Assembly (NCBI GenBank): GCA_963978905.1
Contig: OZ022257.1
Location: forward strand, 34,935,919-34,999,918
Length of the DNA: 64,000 bases
Source of the DNA: Trichostrongylus colubriformis
Lineage: Eukaryota > Nematoda > Chromadorea > Rhabditida > Trichostrongylidae
Reading direction: 5' to 3'
The notes under the pieces are model-generated. The model did not search any database and was not told where the DNA came from. It saw only the letters and a list, made by a program, of their open reading frames with translations. Both the position numbers and the translations under genes were made by a program. Shown in pieces: positions 1 through 11,700 of this stretch; position 1 is the first letter of the stretch, and each line of letters starts with the position of its first letter.

Positions 1-750
1 TGTGAGGTGTGTGGCCTTGCGTTGTCCTGCAACAGGATCGGCCCTCCTCTATTCACCACCGCCGGCCACAATCTTTGCTACTTTCTATACATTTGCTCCA
101 GATCACAACAGTAAGACTCTGCTGTGACTGGCTGACCAGGTTGCAAGAAACTGTAATGGATTACACCTTTACAACACCACCACACAGTAATCATAACCTT
201 TTTAGGGTGAAGGTCGGGTTTAGGAAAAGTTTTTGGAGGAGCATCCTTATCTACCCAGACAAATCCCCGCTTCCTGTTATCATAAAGAACCCATTTTTCA
301 TCTACAGTTATAATACGGTTTACAAATGGCTCATTTTTATGGCGAACTAGGAGATTAGAGCAGGTGTCGAAACGTGCCAGACGCTGCTCATCGGTCAGGT
401 CATGAGGCACCCACTTCGACATCTTCTTCACCTTGCCGATTGTCAGCAAATGTCTGGCCACTGTAGAAATGTACGTCTAGGTCTTCTGCTAACGTACGAG
501 TATTCGTCTCCGGATTTGCTTCGACGGCTCTCCTTAAATCTTGATCATTAAGCGATGACCTGCGGCCGCGACCCGACTTCTCTTCGAGATCAAAATCGCC
601 AGAAGCAAATTTTTTAAACCAGAGCTCCACTGTTCGTTCGCAAGGACAATTCGTCCCAAATACACTGCTGAGATTACGAGCTGCCTCCGCTGCGGAGTGT
701 TCCAATGTAAACTCATAAAGCATGATGACTCGATAGTCGCGTCGGTTCAT
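1..750 (-). pseudogene. Broken mariner transposase (5' two thirds)
   Basis: The minus strand encodes a mariner-type DD34D transposase in pieces. An N-terminal helix-turn-helix region starts at a Met near 750 (MNRRDYRVIMLYEF) and has the usual acidic-basic linker (LEEKSGRGRR). After a frameshift near 430-460 the catalytic part follows with KWVPHDL and the first catalytic Asp in ITVDEKWVLYDN. A stop then follows near 80, and the second catalytic segment (LLQDNARPHTS) lies at about 10-45. The window edge cuts off the third Asp region. The frameshift and stop make it inactive. I could not place its terminal inverted repeat with confidence. Family assignment is from motifs; the subfamily is not resolved. 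Confidence 0.9.
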
Positions 751-1111
751 GATTATACGCAGCCCCGGAAAAGGCCGGCTGGAAAATTCAAGCGACATTC
801 ATAGAAGTTTCTGAAAGAGCAGAAAAAAACCCACCAAATGGTATGCCTGGCGTTCCTTGGGATGGAATAGTTCAGGGTAAAAAAATCTACTTATCTATAC
901 ATACCTTGAAACCGAAGGTAATTTTGCAACAGCCTGATATAATTCTCATCTCCATCCCATCTTTCAAGAGGATTAAAAAGAAACTATTTCAGTCACTCAA
1001 TGAGGAAAGCTTCGTGCTGTTCTCAAGTATGTCACTTCTTTGCGGAAATTAGTGCAGATTCTTTAAGTACTTTAGTACAGGTGTGCTTCAGGATTGTCCA
1101 ACTAGCTCACA

Positions 1112-1480
1112 ACGCGTATTGAAGGCACATTGCGCGATAAATAGGTTAGTGGCTTACTTTCCTGGAGCGATTGTCTTTAGATAATTGCGCAGGCTGCACC
1201 TTTGTTACGGCTGCACGGTGCCTGCTGGAACACAACCAAGCCACGTCCACTCAACCAAATCACACTTGACTTTAGACGAATACATTTCCAACGTGGAAGC
1301 TGCCTTCATCATCGAAGTAGCTCTCTCATTGAACTATCTTTTCTTATCGCAAGTTTCCTTCCCCACGTGAGCTCCACGTTGGCAAATCCTTCGTTTGAGG
1401 CCAGGTGTGATTTGGTTGGGTGTGCGTGACTTGGCTGTGATCAAGCCGGTACAACACCGCGAGGGTGCACCGTGCAGACT
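1112..1480. repeat. Degenerate relative of the TTAA palindromic MITE
   Basis: This stretch repeats the neighbouring MITE in diverged form. The terminal-like segment around 1120-1180 (GGTTAGTGGCTTACTTTC) is followed by a palindromic core at about 1190-1475 that pairs with itself (CAACCAAATCACACTTGA against TGTGATTTGGTTGG). Only the left terminal part is recognisable here. A matching right-end segment lies far away at about 2862-2930. That suggests an older copy interrupted by later insertions, but I cannot prove it. Confidence 0.6.
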
Positions 1481-1483
1481 TAA

Positions 1484-1948
1484 AGGCACACCACGCGATA
1501 ATCCGATTAGTGGCTTACTTTCTTGTGGGGAGTAGGTCCTTAGATAACTGCTCAGGGTGAACTTTCGCTGCGGCTGCACGGTGAACCTTCACGGTGTTGT
1601 GCCCGCTTGAACAGAACCGAGCCACGCCCACACAACCGAATGATATTGGGCCTTAGACGAACAAATTTCCAACGTGAAAGCTGCCTTCATCATCGAAATG
1701 GCTATTTCATCGAATTGCCTCCTCTTACTGCAAGTTTTGTTCCCTACGTGAGTGCCACGTTGAAAAATCGTTCGTTCAAGGGCAGATGTGACTTGGTTGG
1801 GTGGGCGTGGCTCGGTTGTATTCAAGCAGGCACAACACCGTGAAGGTGCATCGTACAGCCGCAACAAAGGTGCAGCCCGAGAAGTCATTTGAGGACCTAC
1901 TCCCCCCAAGAGAGTAAACCACCAATTTGATTATCGCGTGGTGTGCCT
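1484..1948. mobile_element. Palindromic MITE with TTAA target duplication
   Basis: The element begins AGGCACACCACGCGATAAT and ends with the reverse complement ATTATCGCGTGGTGTGCCT. TTAA flanks both sides (1480-1483 and 1949-1952). About 60 bp of terminal repeat encloses a large palindromic core from about 1569 to 1862. TTAA duplication is typical of piggyBac-type transposition and of the PALTTAA palindromic repeats known from Caenorhabditis. There is no coding capacity. The long open frames across it on both strands are a by-product of the palindrome. Confidence 0.8.
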
Positions 1949-1980
1949 TTAACAAAAGCTCAGCCTGAGCAGTTATTCAA

Positions 1981-2402
1981 AGGATCGTCCACGGAAAAGG
2001 AATTTGTGTTACCTATATGTTTATGTTCTATCTGTCTAATGTGGGCATCATGCAAAATTTCACGCGAAGAAATGCGAATCTGGCTGAGATACAGCACCAC
2101 AAAATACGTCCGGGTGGGCGGGGCCTCCGAGTAAAAGCCTTGTCCCATAGTGCGCCGTGGTCGGAGATGCACTGTAGGGGCAGAAAGTTACGTAGACAGT
2201 CACACTCTCCGTTCGCAATGGCGGTGGATGACGAGAAGAGGCTTTTACTCGGAGAACCCGCCCACCTGGACGTACTTTAAGGTGTTGTATCTTAGCCGGA
2301 TTCACATTTTTTCGCGTGAAACTTTGCGTGAGGCCCATATTAGGCAAATACAACATAAACATATGGGTACCACAAAAACTCATTTTTCCGTGAACGATTC
2401 CT
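1981..2402. mobile_element. Second TTAA-type palindromic MITE family, copy 1
   Basis: The ends are AGGATCGTCCACGGAAAA and TTTTTCCGTGAACGATTCCT. TTAA follows the right end (2403-2406); the left target is degenerate (TTCA). The arms pair over most of the element, for example GGCTGAGATACAGCAC against GTGTTGTATCTTAGCC. A closely similar element lies at 62489-62914, which confirms a dispersed family. Non-coding. Confidence 0.8.
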
Positions 2403-2686
2403 TTAAAGACACCAAAAGGGGGTAATTTTGGCTTACGGTAGAACAGACGTAGTGTGGACGAGTTTGAGTGGCCGCCAATGCACAAACTCGCCAATTTGAC
2501 GCCTTGGCATGGTGCCAAAAGAAAATGTTTCTACTATAAATTTGTTTTTTCTTTTACTTTTTACTTTGTTCTTTCTTATATTGTTTCTAGATATACTTAC
2601 ATGAATGCTAATGTAGTTGGAAATGGCCACTCCACTGCGCTGGGAGTCAGGTGCTACAACCAACGTTGGCCCACGGCCCGTCTCCT

Positions 2687-2865
2687 ACAGCGGACAACTC
2701 GGAATGGATGCGCTGATGCGAATGGGATGCGAATACACACCGCAGCGTCGCGCTTTTGAGTCCGGGTTTTTTCGCCTGTTATCGCTTCTATCCTTGAGTG
2801 TTCTTTACAAAATGCTCATTTCTTTGCATCTTCCTCTTGTTTCGGACCCCCTTCCGGTTCCTTTA
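2687..2865 (+). repeat. Dispersed repeat shared with 56166-56355
   Basis: About 180 bp including CGCGCTTTTGAATCCGGG-like, GGTTATCGCTTCT-like and TTCGGACCCCTTCCGGTT-like segments recurs near the right end of the window in the same orientation. I see no coding function or terminal repeats, so the repeat class is unknown. Confidence 0.55.
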
Positions 2866-2939
2866 AGGACCTACTCGCCCCAAAAAATAAGCCACTAACC
2901 TAATTATTGTGTGGTGTGTCTTTGAGTGACCATGGATAA

Positions 2940-3650
2940 TAGTTCCGGTTGTGATTTGGCCCAGCCCACAAGACTATCAACTAAATTGTCTTGCAATGAC
3001 ATAGTTAAACCTCTTGACGTACACCCATTTAAACCTACACGCAATCCCATTGTAATGGCTTGTTCGGTATGGGGCACATGTTTAGAAGAACGCAAAGGAA
3101 GGAGCAGCTGCAAGGGTTGAACGCTTGCTGAGTTGCGGTTATGTACATACATCTTTTTCCCAGGAGGCGGACAATGAATGGCTGACGCAAGCGTTCAAAA
3201 AAGTTGAGCGCTCTTGTGCACACGAAGTTTAAGCTATCCGGCGTCATATGGCTGTATGCATGGAAATGTAGCAAACTCTACGACCCAGAACGAATCTACT
3301 ATTTGTTGTAGATCCCATTTAGGTGGTTAAGTGGCTTGAATGCGTATTGGCGTGGACAACCTGAGACCGTGAACCATGTATATGCCACCGTTGCGAGAAT
3401 CCCTTGCGAGGGACGTATGAATTACACTTCCATAGAGACGTGTGGCTCGAGATGGAAGTGATAAGTTAGGTTGGATGTCATTCGAAAACCGTTGCGCATT
3501 TTTGAAAGCCGCGGTCTGCTGGCGATGTTGTTCTATTCACCCTGTAACAATGGAAGCTTTTATGAGTGCCGGTAAGCTGACAAATGTGCAGAGGGAATCA
3601 GTTCCGCGACGCATAAGTCGCGGCCTCCATCATGGGGCGCGTTGGCATGC
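2940..3650. other. No gene recognised
   Basis: Several short frames occur, but none has a recognisable motif, splice pattern or paralogue in the window. Confidence 0.5.
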
Positions 3651-3900
3651 TTAAGCTCTAGGGCTCCTCATCCATCGGGCAAGGCTCTTCGTGAGCAGCA
3701 CATGAGATCTTCGCCTACCACGTTGTAAAGAGCGACTCTTGACTCCCGCTGAAGCGGTGAGCCAAGAGTCGCGCGCACTTCGTGCGGGGATGTCGCCAAA
3801 CGTCGTTGTTGAGCTTGTAACTTCGGTGCAAAAAAGCGACTCTAGACACACCGCTGCAGCGGCGAGCTTACAATAGCGTGAACCGAAGACCCTCCCCGCA
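3650..3900. repeat. GC-rich hairpin cluster (degenerate)
   Basis: Short stem-loops follow one another. One pairs CGACTCTTG with CAAGAGTCG around a CCGCTGAAGCGG core at about 3729-3769, and a GCGCACTTCGTGCG stem follows. The cluster resembles, in opposite sense, the better preserved set at 57159-57360. Function unknown. Confidence 0.5.
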
Positions 3901-4225
3901 AATAAATCCACGATTTGGAACACCAATCGCGATAAAAACCACCGATCCTCCTCTACTTCAGCGCTGCCGCACAGCGTCCTCCATTTTTGCCTAACTGACC
4001 AATGCGATCAACGCTGGCTTCCCCACCAATCATGCGTAGTACACTCTGCGAGTGCTCGCTACACGCTCTCTTACGCGGAGTGCGCACACCTAGCGACGAA
4101 ACGGCAGGAAGTCTGCGCCCAATTATGACGAACTGCGACGCGAGCTCACCGTCGCGGTAGTGCTTCCCTCTGCTCATTTGTCCGTTCAGGAAGCATTCAT
4201 ATTTTGGGAATGGGCGGAATTGCTG

Positions 4226-4590
4226 AAAAGTATCAGATAGGTATTGATTGGGAGAACTGCGGAATTCGCGGAATTAGGAAAGAAGAATAGATATGTATCG
4301 ATCGGAAGACTGTGGAGTTTGCAGAAATGCAGAATCGTGGAATTCGCGGAAATAAAGACACCTCCCGCCCCTTAGTGTCTCTAATCCTCTGGTCTCTTCG
4401 TAGCATGGAAATCAATACGTATCTTATGCTTTCCCGCTGATTCCGCAATTCTGCATTACCACGCTTCCGCAAATCAACCAATTCTCCCAATCGATACGTA
4501 TCTTATCCTTTTCCGCAGATTCCACAGTTCCGCAACTTCTAAGATTTTGCATACCTTCAATTCTGCAATTCCGCAAATGTGTCCGTTTTA
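4226..4590. repeat. Inverted repeat of TTCCGCAATTC-like units
   Basis: The left half (GATAGGTATTGATTGGGAGAA) pairs with the right half (TTCTCCCAATCGATACGTATC). Both halves are rich in reiterated GGAATTCGCGGAAT or TTCCGCAATTCTGC blocks. It looks like a foldback repeat built from a short iterated unit. Non-coding. Confidence 0.6.
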
Positions 4591-4599
4591 AAAAAATAC

Positions 4600-6250
4600 G
4601 CTGTATTCATACTTGTCTTAAAAAGGTGTGGTGTGTGCAACCTGATGAACAACTACCGTTACTGTAGGTCTTACCGCAGACAAACGTTGCCCCTCCCGGT
4701 GTTCTAAAGAATACCTGGTTACTGAGGTCGCTGAACATGGTGTGATTAGGTAGATGCATCCTAACGAAACGATTCGGTTTGAAATATAGATGTCGTTGAA
4801 TTTGCATGTGAAAAGTTTGTTGAAATGGAAAGTGATTGTTTTGTACGCAGACCTCTACCAGAAAGCCACTTCAGTATTCTTTAAAATGTTTTCTATACAT
4901 GCTTTATTACAGTTCCATCGGTTCTTCATGAAGGATTGGTAACACTAAAAAACTTTTGTCGCCGCCATTTTCGCTGGTTCCACAAGCGACCGCGTGTTGA
5001 TAAGAAATTGGAACACCTTTTCTGTAAACCGTTTTTCATGTATTGCGCCGTGCGGCAACCCTCCATTGTTTCGAACTCTGGCAATCAGCAGACAAGCGTG
5101 CTCGTACTCATCATAATCCATTCCTTTGGATGACCTTGATTCTTGTTCTTCCTTTCTCACACCGTACTGCTTTTGCTGAAATTTGCTGCTATCGTACTTA
5201 TGCACCTCAGTTGCCTTTTCCTAATCATGAAGTAACAGTTTCAGTGCACACCTTATCGTGAAGAAATGAATGTTTCTGTGAGTCAGAGCGTGAATTATAG
5301 GAGAATAGCAAGGACAGTATGGTTCCACTTCAAAGTGGTGTCATCGTTGTTTGCTATGACTCCAAAAGAAAGAGTCAGCGCTCGGCCGCTCAGCGCAGTT
5401 CTATGGCGGTATCGATTTTTTCCTCGCAGGATTTCCATTCCTTTGCTAGCTGCTTCTATTAAGATCTCGACTTCGATTTTCTACTGCTGCTCCTGTTTTG
5501 AATTCTTGATCGAAGCTACTGCCATGGTTTTCCAGGGAAAGCTGGTGTTTCATGAGAATTTCGTTCACTAACACCCGATTATGTATATTCAATGTTCATG
5601 AAATGTCCTCAACAGTTCAGTTTGATTGAAGGTTCCCTAAATCTCCTTACGTGTTGGTTCTACCTGATTGTGATTCTGCTTGAAAGAAAAATTGACCTTT
5701 ACCCATTTCTCTTTCTGGCACTCAACTCACTTTGTCCAAATGCTGATACTTTTCATTTTTGTATTTTTGGTGGGGTTTTCACGCTTTTGTAGCACAAGGG
5801 GAAAGTATTTGTCGCATTATTATTAGCATGGGCTGATGGGATGGTTTTCTTGGTACGTGGAACCAAATCTTAAATCTTTGTCAAAGCGGAACCTTTAGTT
5901 GTCCTAACTACGTCACTCCGCTGTTTAAAAAATAATGGTAGTTGTGGGGTGCATTCGCGTTGAGAGCACGAAATATCAATGTCTGGTTAGGTGTGCTGAG
6001 TACTCGTGAAGAGGTCGGGGATTTTCATTCGTTTGCGAACGAGTGGGTAGTATAGGGCGTTTGAAAAATTGCCGCCGCGGCTGTTTTTCGGGGAGGTTGT
6101 TTGTGGCTGGTGAAATTTTAAGGTTGTGATTTCCTTGACCGTTTTCGATTTCTACACTTCGATTCGGAGCAGCGCTAAAAGTTACGCCTCACCGCATTAG
6201 CATGATAATAATGACGTTAGAGAAGAGTCACGATTAAGAGACATAGAACT
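4600..6250. other. No gene recognised
   Basis: A minus-strand frame at 4945-5205 has a protein-like composition (86 codons, starting MHKYDSSKFQQK) but no recognisable domain. Its neighbours show no splice partners. The rest looks non-coding. Confidence 0.4.
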
Positions 6251-6259
6251 TTGAAACAA

Positions 6260-6353
6260 CGCCACTTCCGAATTGCGTACTTCCTGAATACCAGTCATGC
6301 TTCGCATGACTGGTATTCAGGAAGGTTCAGGAAGTACGCAATTCGGAAGTGGC
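6260..6353. repeat. Near-perfect hairpin, 41-bp left arm, TTC loop
   Basis: CGCCACTTCCGAATTGCG through CCAGTCATGC is followed by a TTC loop and its reverse complement. The right arm carries one internal 10-bp duplication (AGGTTCAGGA). No terminal target duplication is obvious. Confidence 0.85.
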
Positions 6354-7285
6354 GAAGCTTCGCAATTTGCTTCAAAACCCCGTCTACGGTGTTTGTTAGA
6401 GTTGCGTGTCTTAGTAAGAATGGCACATGCCCTTTTTCACATATATCAATGAGCCATCTCTCATAGTAACTGGACCGCTAAATACTTACTAGCTACAAAA
6501 CAGTCTAGAAGTCGGGTCATGGGGAATGTATCCGATTTTGTCTACATGACATTCCAGTATTCTTGGGAATGGCAGAATCTTCCTGATGCACTAGAGCGGA
6601 AAAAGCTTGTGTGACTGACGCTCTTTACATTGCTCTGCAACTCCTGTTTTCGTTTTTCGAGGGAGGAGTGCACTTGTAAACGAAGTGCGATTTGTGATGA
6701 ATTTAGGCTTTCCTCTCTTCTTTAAACGCACATCTCATGCAATGGCATCCTTCTTGTGTCTGGGTTAGAAGAAATGCAATGGCAGTTCTTCTAACCCGCA
6801 TTCCAACTTTATGGCATTTTTTCTTAGACCTTGTACTTGCCTCGCAGCGTTCTCTGGCGAATTCAAGCGCCGTCCTAAAGCATGTGTTTTCATAGAAAAC
6901 ATGAATTTTTGCCAAATTATTTTTTGACAGCATTTAAGAGTTTTCGCGTCTTTTAAGTATTTAATTTCATTTCAACTGGACTTGCAGCCACATCTTAGAA
7001 AGGATAGAGTTTAATACATCATATTTTTTTCGGAAAGCACATTTTGGACACCGATAACTTCTCTGTCTGGTGATATGGGGATTTCTTCTAACAATTCTAA
7101 CTTTTTAACAATTCCAAAAATTTGTAACTGCTTTGAATATATCAGCTGACTATGAAGCCCACCCTGAATATTTGCTCAGTTTCCCTTGATATCTGCTGCG
7201 TGTTAAAGTGCAGCTACTATCATCGACGAATGAGGTCGCGTCGCGCGCGGCGTACCACGGGACGGGTACAGTTTCAAGAATTTTC
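6354..7285. other. No gene recognised
   Basis: AT-rich sequence with only short frames. A local inverted repeat (GTTAGAAGAAATGCAATGGC against GCAGTTCTTCTAACCC) lies near 6764-6800. Bases 7215-7288 resemble the start of long hookworm repeat arms but lie outside the element defined next. Confidence 0.4.
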
Positions 7286-7504
7286 TCACAAGGGAGGGTC
7301 ATCAGGTCGGTCCGGCCTTTTGCGATGGGATGTATACCACTGTACTCGTCTTGGGACGAGAAACTCAAATCTGCCTTCCAAATTTGCGAAACGATTCTGT
7401 GAGCAAAGTTATGAAGGGTAGTCTCCCGACATGGTCGACTCTCTCTCTCTCGCATGTTCGCATGAGTGGACGTGGAATGCTGGCTCAGGAAGGTGAGTTG
7501 TGGT

Positions 7505-7582
7505 GTACTGGATACGATGGTTGTTTCGCAGGAGACGGGTCGCAGGTTCGGATCCTTTGTGCGATTGCTCTTTTGCTTTTTC
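7505..7582 (+). promoter_or_regulatory. tRNA-like Pol III module in left arm of Tc5-like element
   Basis: A B-box match (GGTTCGGATCC, 7545-7555) lies about 27 bp after an A-box-like GGATACGATGG. T-runs follow at 7571-7581 and could terminate Pol III. The right arm repeats the module on the minus strand (B box 8441-8451). It points inward in both arms. Expression is inferred, not shown. Confidence 0.5.
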
Positions 7583-7765
7583 TCCCTTCAGCTCATATGA
7601 ACCCAGAAAGTGCGTATTAGTAAGTATTTGAAAGGTTTACCTCTTCATTCAACATCAAGAGGGGACAAAATTTCACGTTTCCTGATTCATGCATTTTTTC
7701 AAGATCTTCATTTATAGAGGGCATATGGTGAATGGGAGATACAAGAATATTTGAAAACCAGTAAT

Positions 7766-8386
7766 TTACGAACACATGTGGTATTCCTGCACAAAGTGGG
7801 CGAAACAGTACAATCTCTCACAGTGTGCACAACGAATAAAGAAAAAATTTCCACACACACAGCAGTCGGAGCCCTCAACCACTTCAGATGGGAAACAATA
7901 TTGAAGAGGTGTTTCATATTCGCCAGGGTGTGCACTAAAATATCCCGCCGCATACCAGGAATAAGATAAGAAATTTTTAAATTTGGGCGAACAAAACTGA
8001 GAATAAACTAAAGACAAAAGGCGGAGGATAGAGTCTCGGTTGTGCAGCGAAAAATTTACATCATGTGCAATTACATAGGAAGTGAAGCGCTTGTACATCG
8101 ACTTAAATGGCAGGAAAAAATATACATCTAAAGGTTGAATCATGCTTGTTGCACCTGCAGGTATGTTAAGGACCTTCACCTGCTTATTTGATGGTATGAC
8201 CGATTGAATAGACTCGTGATCTTTAAAAGCGCTCCACGAATCTACTATCAGAAGTGTCGACGGGGGAGAGTCTGCAGAGACCACACAAGACTCGACCCAG
8301 TCCAGCATGAGCTGTTTGTTCATGATGTGAGTTCTGTTAGCTCGAACCACCAAGTTGGTAGCATTGAAATGTTCATATGAGCTCAT
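7766..8386 (-). pseudogene. Tc5-like transposase, C-terminal DDE part plus Cys-rich tail
   Basis: 206 codons survive. LLIVDSWSAFKDHESIQ holds a catalytic Asp of the pogo/CENP-B-like DDE domain. LNIPAGATSMIQPLDVYF is the signature usually seen before the last catalytic residue. The C-terminal 35 residues are rich in Cys and His (CCVCGN, RCAHCERLYC, HMC), matching the cysteine-rich C-terminal domain described for Tc5 transposases. The helix-turn-helix N-terminal half is missing. The frame begins next to the right arm, so this is an internally deleted copy. The first Met is near the arm boundary and is not a convincing native start. Confidence 0.85.
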
Positions 8387-8708
8387 GGTATGGGTTCATA
8401 TGAGCTGAAGGGAGAAAAAGCAAAAGAGCAATCGCACAAAGGATCCGAACCTGCGACCCATCTCCTGCGAAACAACCATCGTATCCAGTACACCACAACT
8501 CACCTTGCTGAGCTGGCATTCCACGTCCACTCATGCGAACATGCGAGAGAGAGAGTCGACCATGTCGGGAGACTACCCTTCATAACTTTGCTCACAGAAT
8601 CGTTTCGCAAATTTGGAAGGCAGATTTGAGTTTCACGTCCCAAGACGAGTACAGTGGTATACATCCCATCGCAAAAGGCCGGACCGACCTGATGACCCTC
8701 CCTTGTCA

Positions 8709-11700
8709 GTCGAAATTGTCGGACAATAAAAATGTCATATAACGTCCACAAATTTAGTCGCCTAACATTGCTGGTAGTCGCGCACCGCTCAGTGCAAGTG
8801 ACTAGCCTTTTCTTCTCAGCGATGGAATCACTTCGCACCCCTGATAATGAGATTTTCAAACACGTCCAGACTTTTTATGGTTTTAAGCAGGAGCAGGCTG
8901 GAAATTAGTATGAGAGTAGCCTCGACCCTGACGCCCTCTATCGGATCGCACGGCGTTCGCTGTCCCCGCGGCGCTGTCACGCTTCGAGTTCTCTCGGAGC
9001 AATCCTTATAACTTGCAACGTCCAGGATTACGCTGATTTCAAGTGATCAAAGTTTTGTAGAAGGTTTTTCAGTAGGCTTATTAGGATAGTTAGATGTTCT
9101 CTCCTCCCTTATCGTGGCGGTTTGTCCCATGATCTTCCTTATTGGCCTCAAATTAATGCGGCCAACTTTTGTTCGTAAATAAACTAGGAATTCCTCTCTC
9201 TCTCTCTCTCCTTACCTTAGTGTGGTTTCGTCGATGCCCCGAAATTCATAGTGGGTTTTTTTGGTATGCCATTATAGTTTACACCTGCAGCATCACTTCC
9301 CAGAGGTCATCTATTGATTTTGTGGAGCCATAACGTCCACTGTTGAGCTGCGACACCAATGGTGATTCATTGAAGTGATCGTTTGAAACTGGTTCTGAAT
9401 CAGTCAGATGCTCACTGGGATCCTGTGCAGACCTGTCGATCACGTGATCATCTCATGCACTTTCCGTTCTGTTCATTAGTTTTGTGTCCGGTGACTACGC
9501 TGTTCAACCTTCAAATCTTTGGTAATTTTCCTTTAAAATGAATTTTTTACATTCACATTTTATTCGCCAATTCAATATTATTACAATATTGGCTCTCAGA
9601 TCAGATCCATCCAGTCTTTTTTCGACATTGATCTTGCTTTTCCTTGCCAATTTCGGGATCTTAGTGGGTTTTGTAGCATTAACAAAGTGAATTTTTATTT
9701 CGTACTATTAGTCCCCGGTGGTCGGACAGCGCAATTGCGTCAGGTGTAGTTGAGTGCCTTTTCCCGCTAATACCATGATGTTAACTATTTGGAGAAAGCT
9801 TGCGTAATCCTCAGCAGAAATTTGGCACGTGAAGTTTTCAGCTTTCGATGCCTTCTTCGTACTGATACTGATTTCCTTCATTAGCCTACTGTTTTATGTG
9901 AGAAAGGTGTACGGGGTTACGTGGATTATCGACACTGTCCATATTTTTTCAGTCTTCTGTTTACTGGAACATTGCCCAGGCTGTGGCGTGCCGCTAAAAC
10001 TGTTCTTAGTCAGTCCTATCTCCTAGAGATGTTTGCGAACAATCGCTCCTCTCCGTCTTCAGAATTGCTCGAGGTTGTGTAGGATGAAAATTTTTTAGAG
10101 TGAACGAATAAGAACAGTTCTTGCTCAATTCCTCGTCAGAAAAATCCACTGTTTGGAATGATTATCTAGTTGTTGATGATGTCATCAAGTTTCCCCCATA
10201 TATGTGTAATGCCGTTTTCCCCGCTGACCCTGGTAACCTTATCTGAGTCGCGCTACTTACCTCTCTTTTCCCACATCGCAGTCTGTTGTCTTCTCTGATC
10301 CGTCTATTTGCTTAAACTGTATGTTCACCTTGTTGGTGTTATGTGCCACTGCTCTTGAGTGACGGTGACGGATGTTTTTATTTGAGAAAGGCTTTTTTTT
10401 AGATTTGTCGAACGTGATATACACTTTCTCAGGTGCGCTCTGGTGGTGGGCTGAATCATTTGTTTACTGTTTCGTGGGGTCATTCGTCAAGTGTTTTCAT
10501 CACGTAACCCCAAATGGGAGAAAACTTCCGTAATTTATTCTCTAGCTCTAAAGAAATGTTTTTTCAACTTCTAGCTGTAAAGGTACTCGGAACACTATGA
10601 ACATAGCAACTGTTCCATCACGTAAAATAATGATGGTGCACAATGGAGATTAGGTCACACTGCAATATGCAGTCCGCACATCACTAATCATACTTGTAGC
10701 TTTTCCCAAATGTCTTGATCCCAATTCATAGCGTTAAAGGTTTCCTATGCTCGGAATCTCCTGTTGCCAATCACCGTCATTTTTTCCAAAAAGCACATTC
10801 CAACGTTCACTAGAAGCAGGTTGTTATCTGTAGGAGGGTATTAGGAGTGCGCTCCCGCCCCATAGCACGCCGTGGGTGTGGCAATGACATCCCCTGCAAC
10901 GGCCTTCCACCCGCGTCAATGCAGAGAGCCCCCTTATTCTGGTGACTACGAAAGTGCCTCAAAAATTTGTACGGGATCTCTGCAGCTGCTGTACGAATAA
11001 TCTTTGATTACACCTAGCTACATTATCTCTGTTTCAAGAAGCCCTCTCCCCATCTGGATCTCATTCAGAACAACTTTGCTCTTATTGCAAGAGTGAAGTT
11101 GTTCTAAATGTACTTTCCTTGTTAGTATCAGTACCGGGATATTTCAAGTTGTCTTCTTCGCTGTGTCTTTCACCAGTTGAAGGATTAGTGGAAATCGGAT
11201 GCTTGTCTTGTGACCCGTGTTAGGCACCAATGATGTGGAGCTACCCTTGAATGGCATAATGGAAACTCGATATATGTAATGTATGAATATATTGGCTAAT
11301 GGAAGAGAGGCTTCACTGAAGAAAGATGTACCGCGATGGATGGATGTGCAGGCGCATGGGTTGGATTGTGTTCCTCTAGCCTGCTAAACGTCCCCTATCG
11401 AACTCATGAAATGCCGTCATTGTGTGGTCCAAAAGTAGCACATAGCATTGATGTTTTTTTTAGTTTGTGATTATAATGTTTTGGACGTCGGCTGGTACAT
11501 TAGAACTAGGGTTTGTTGACGCTCCTTTTGATTTTCGCAGCACTGTTCTCTTAGAATGAAAGAAGAGATTAAGCTGTCGGCGTCAATCGATCCCTATTGG
11601 GCGTGCTCTCAGTGAACTCTGCTTAAATCCAGATTCGTAGTGACAGCTGAATACATCTATTCCATAGTTGTAGAATGCATCTATTCCATAGTTGTGGTCA

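Larger units (their letters stand above)
7289..8705. mobile_element. Tc5-like DNA transposon, 316-bp inverted arms, TCA target duplication
   Basis: The termini are CAAGGGAGGG and CCCTCCCTTG, each flanked by TCA (7286-7288 and 8706-8708). Arms of about 316 bp (7289-7603 and 8390-8705) are nearly identical in inverted orientation. Caenorhabditis Tc4 and Tc5 have long foldback arms, ends of the CAAGGGAA type and a 3-bp TNA duplication, so I assign it to that group. The 786-bp centre holds only the 3' part of a transposase on the minus strand. Each arm also contains a tRNA-like A-box/B-box module. Confidence 0.85.

Noticed and set aside
1334..1909. Overlapping frames with shared residues (AGTTP, NQVT)
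   Set aside because: They are palindrome shadows of the TTAA MITEs.
4945..5205. Minus-strand frame of 86 codons
   Set aside because: Protein-like composition but no domain, no splice partner and no paralogue in the window.
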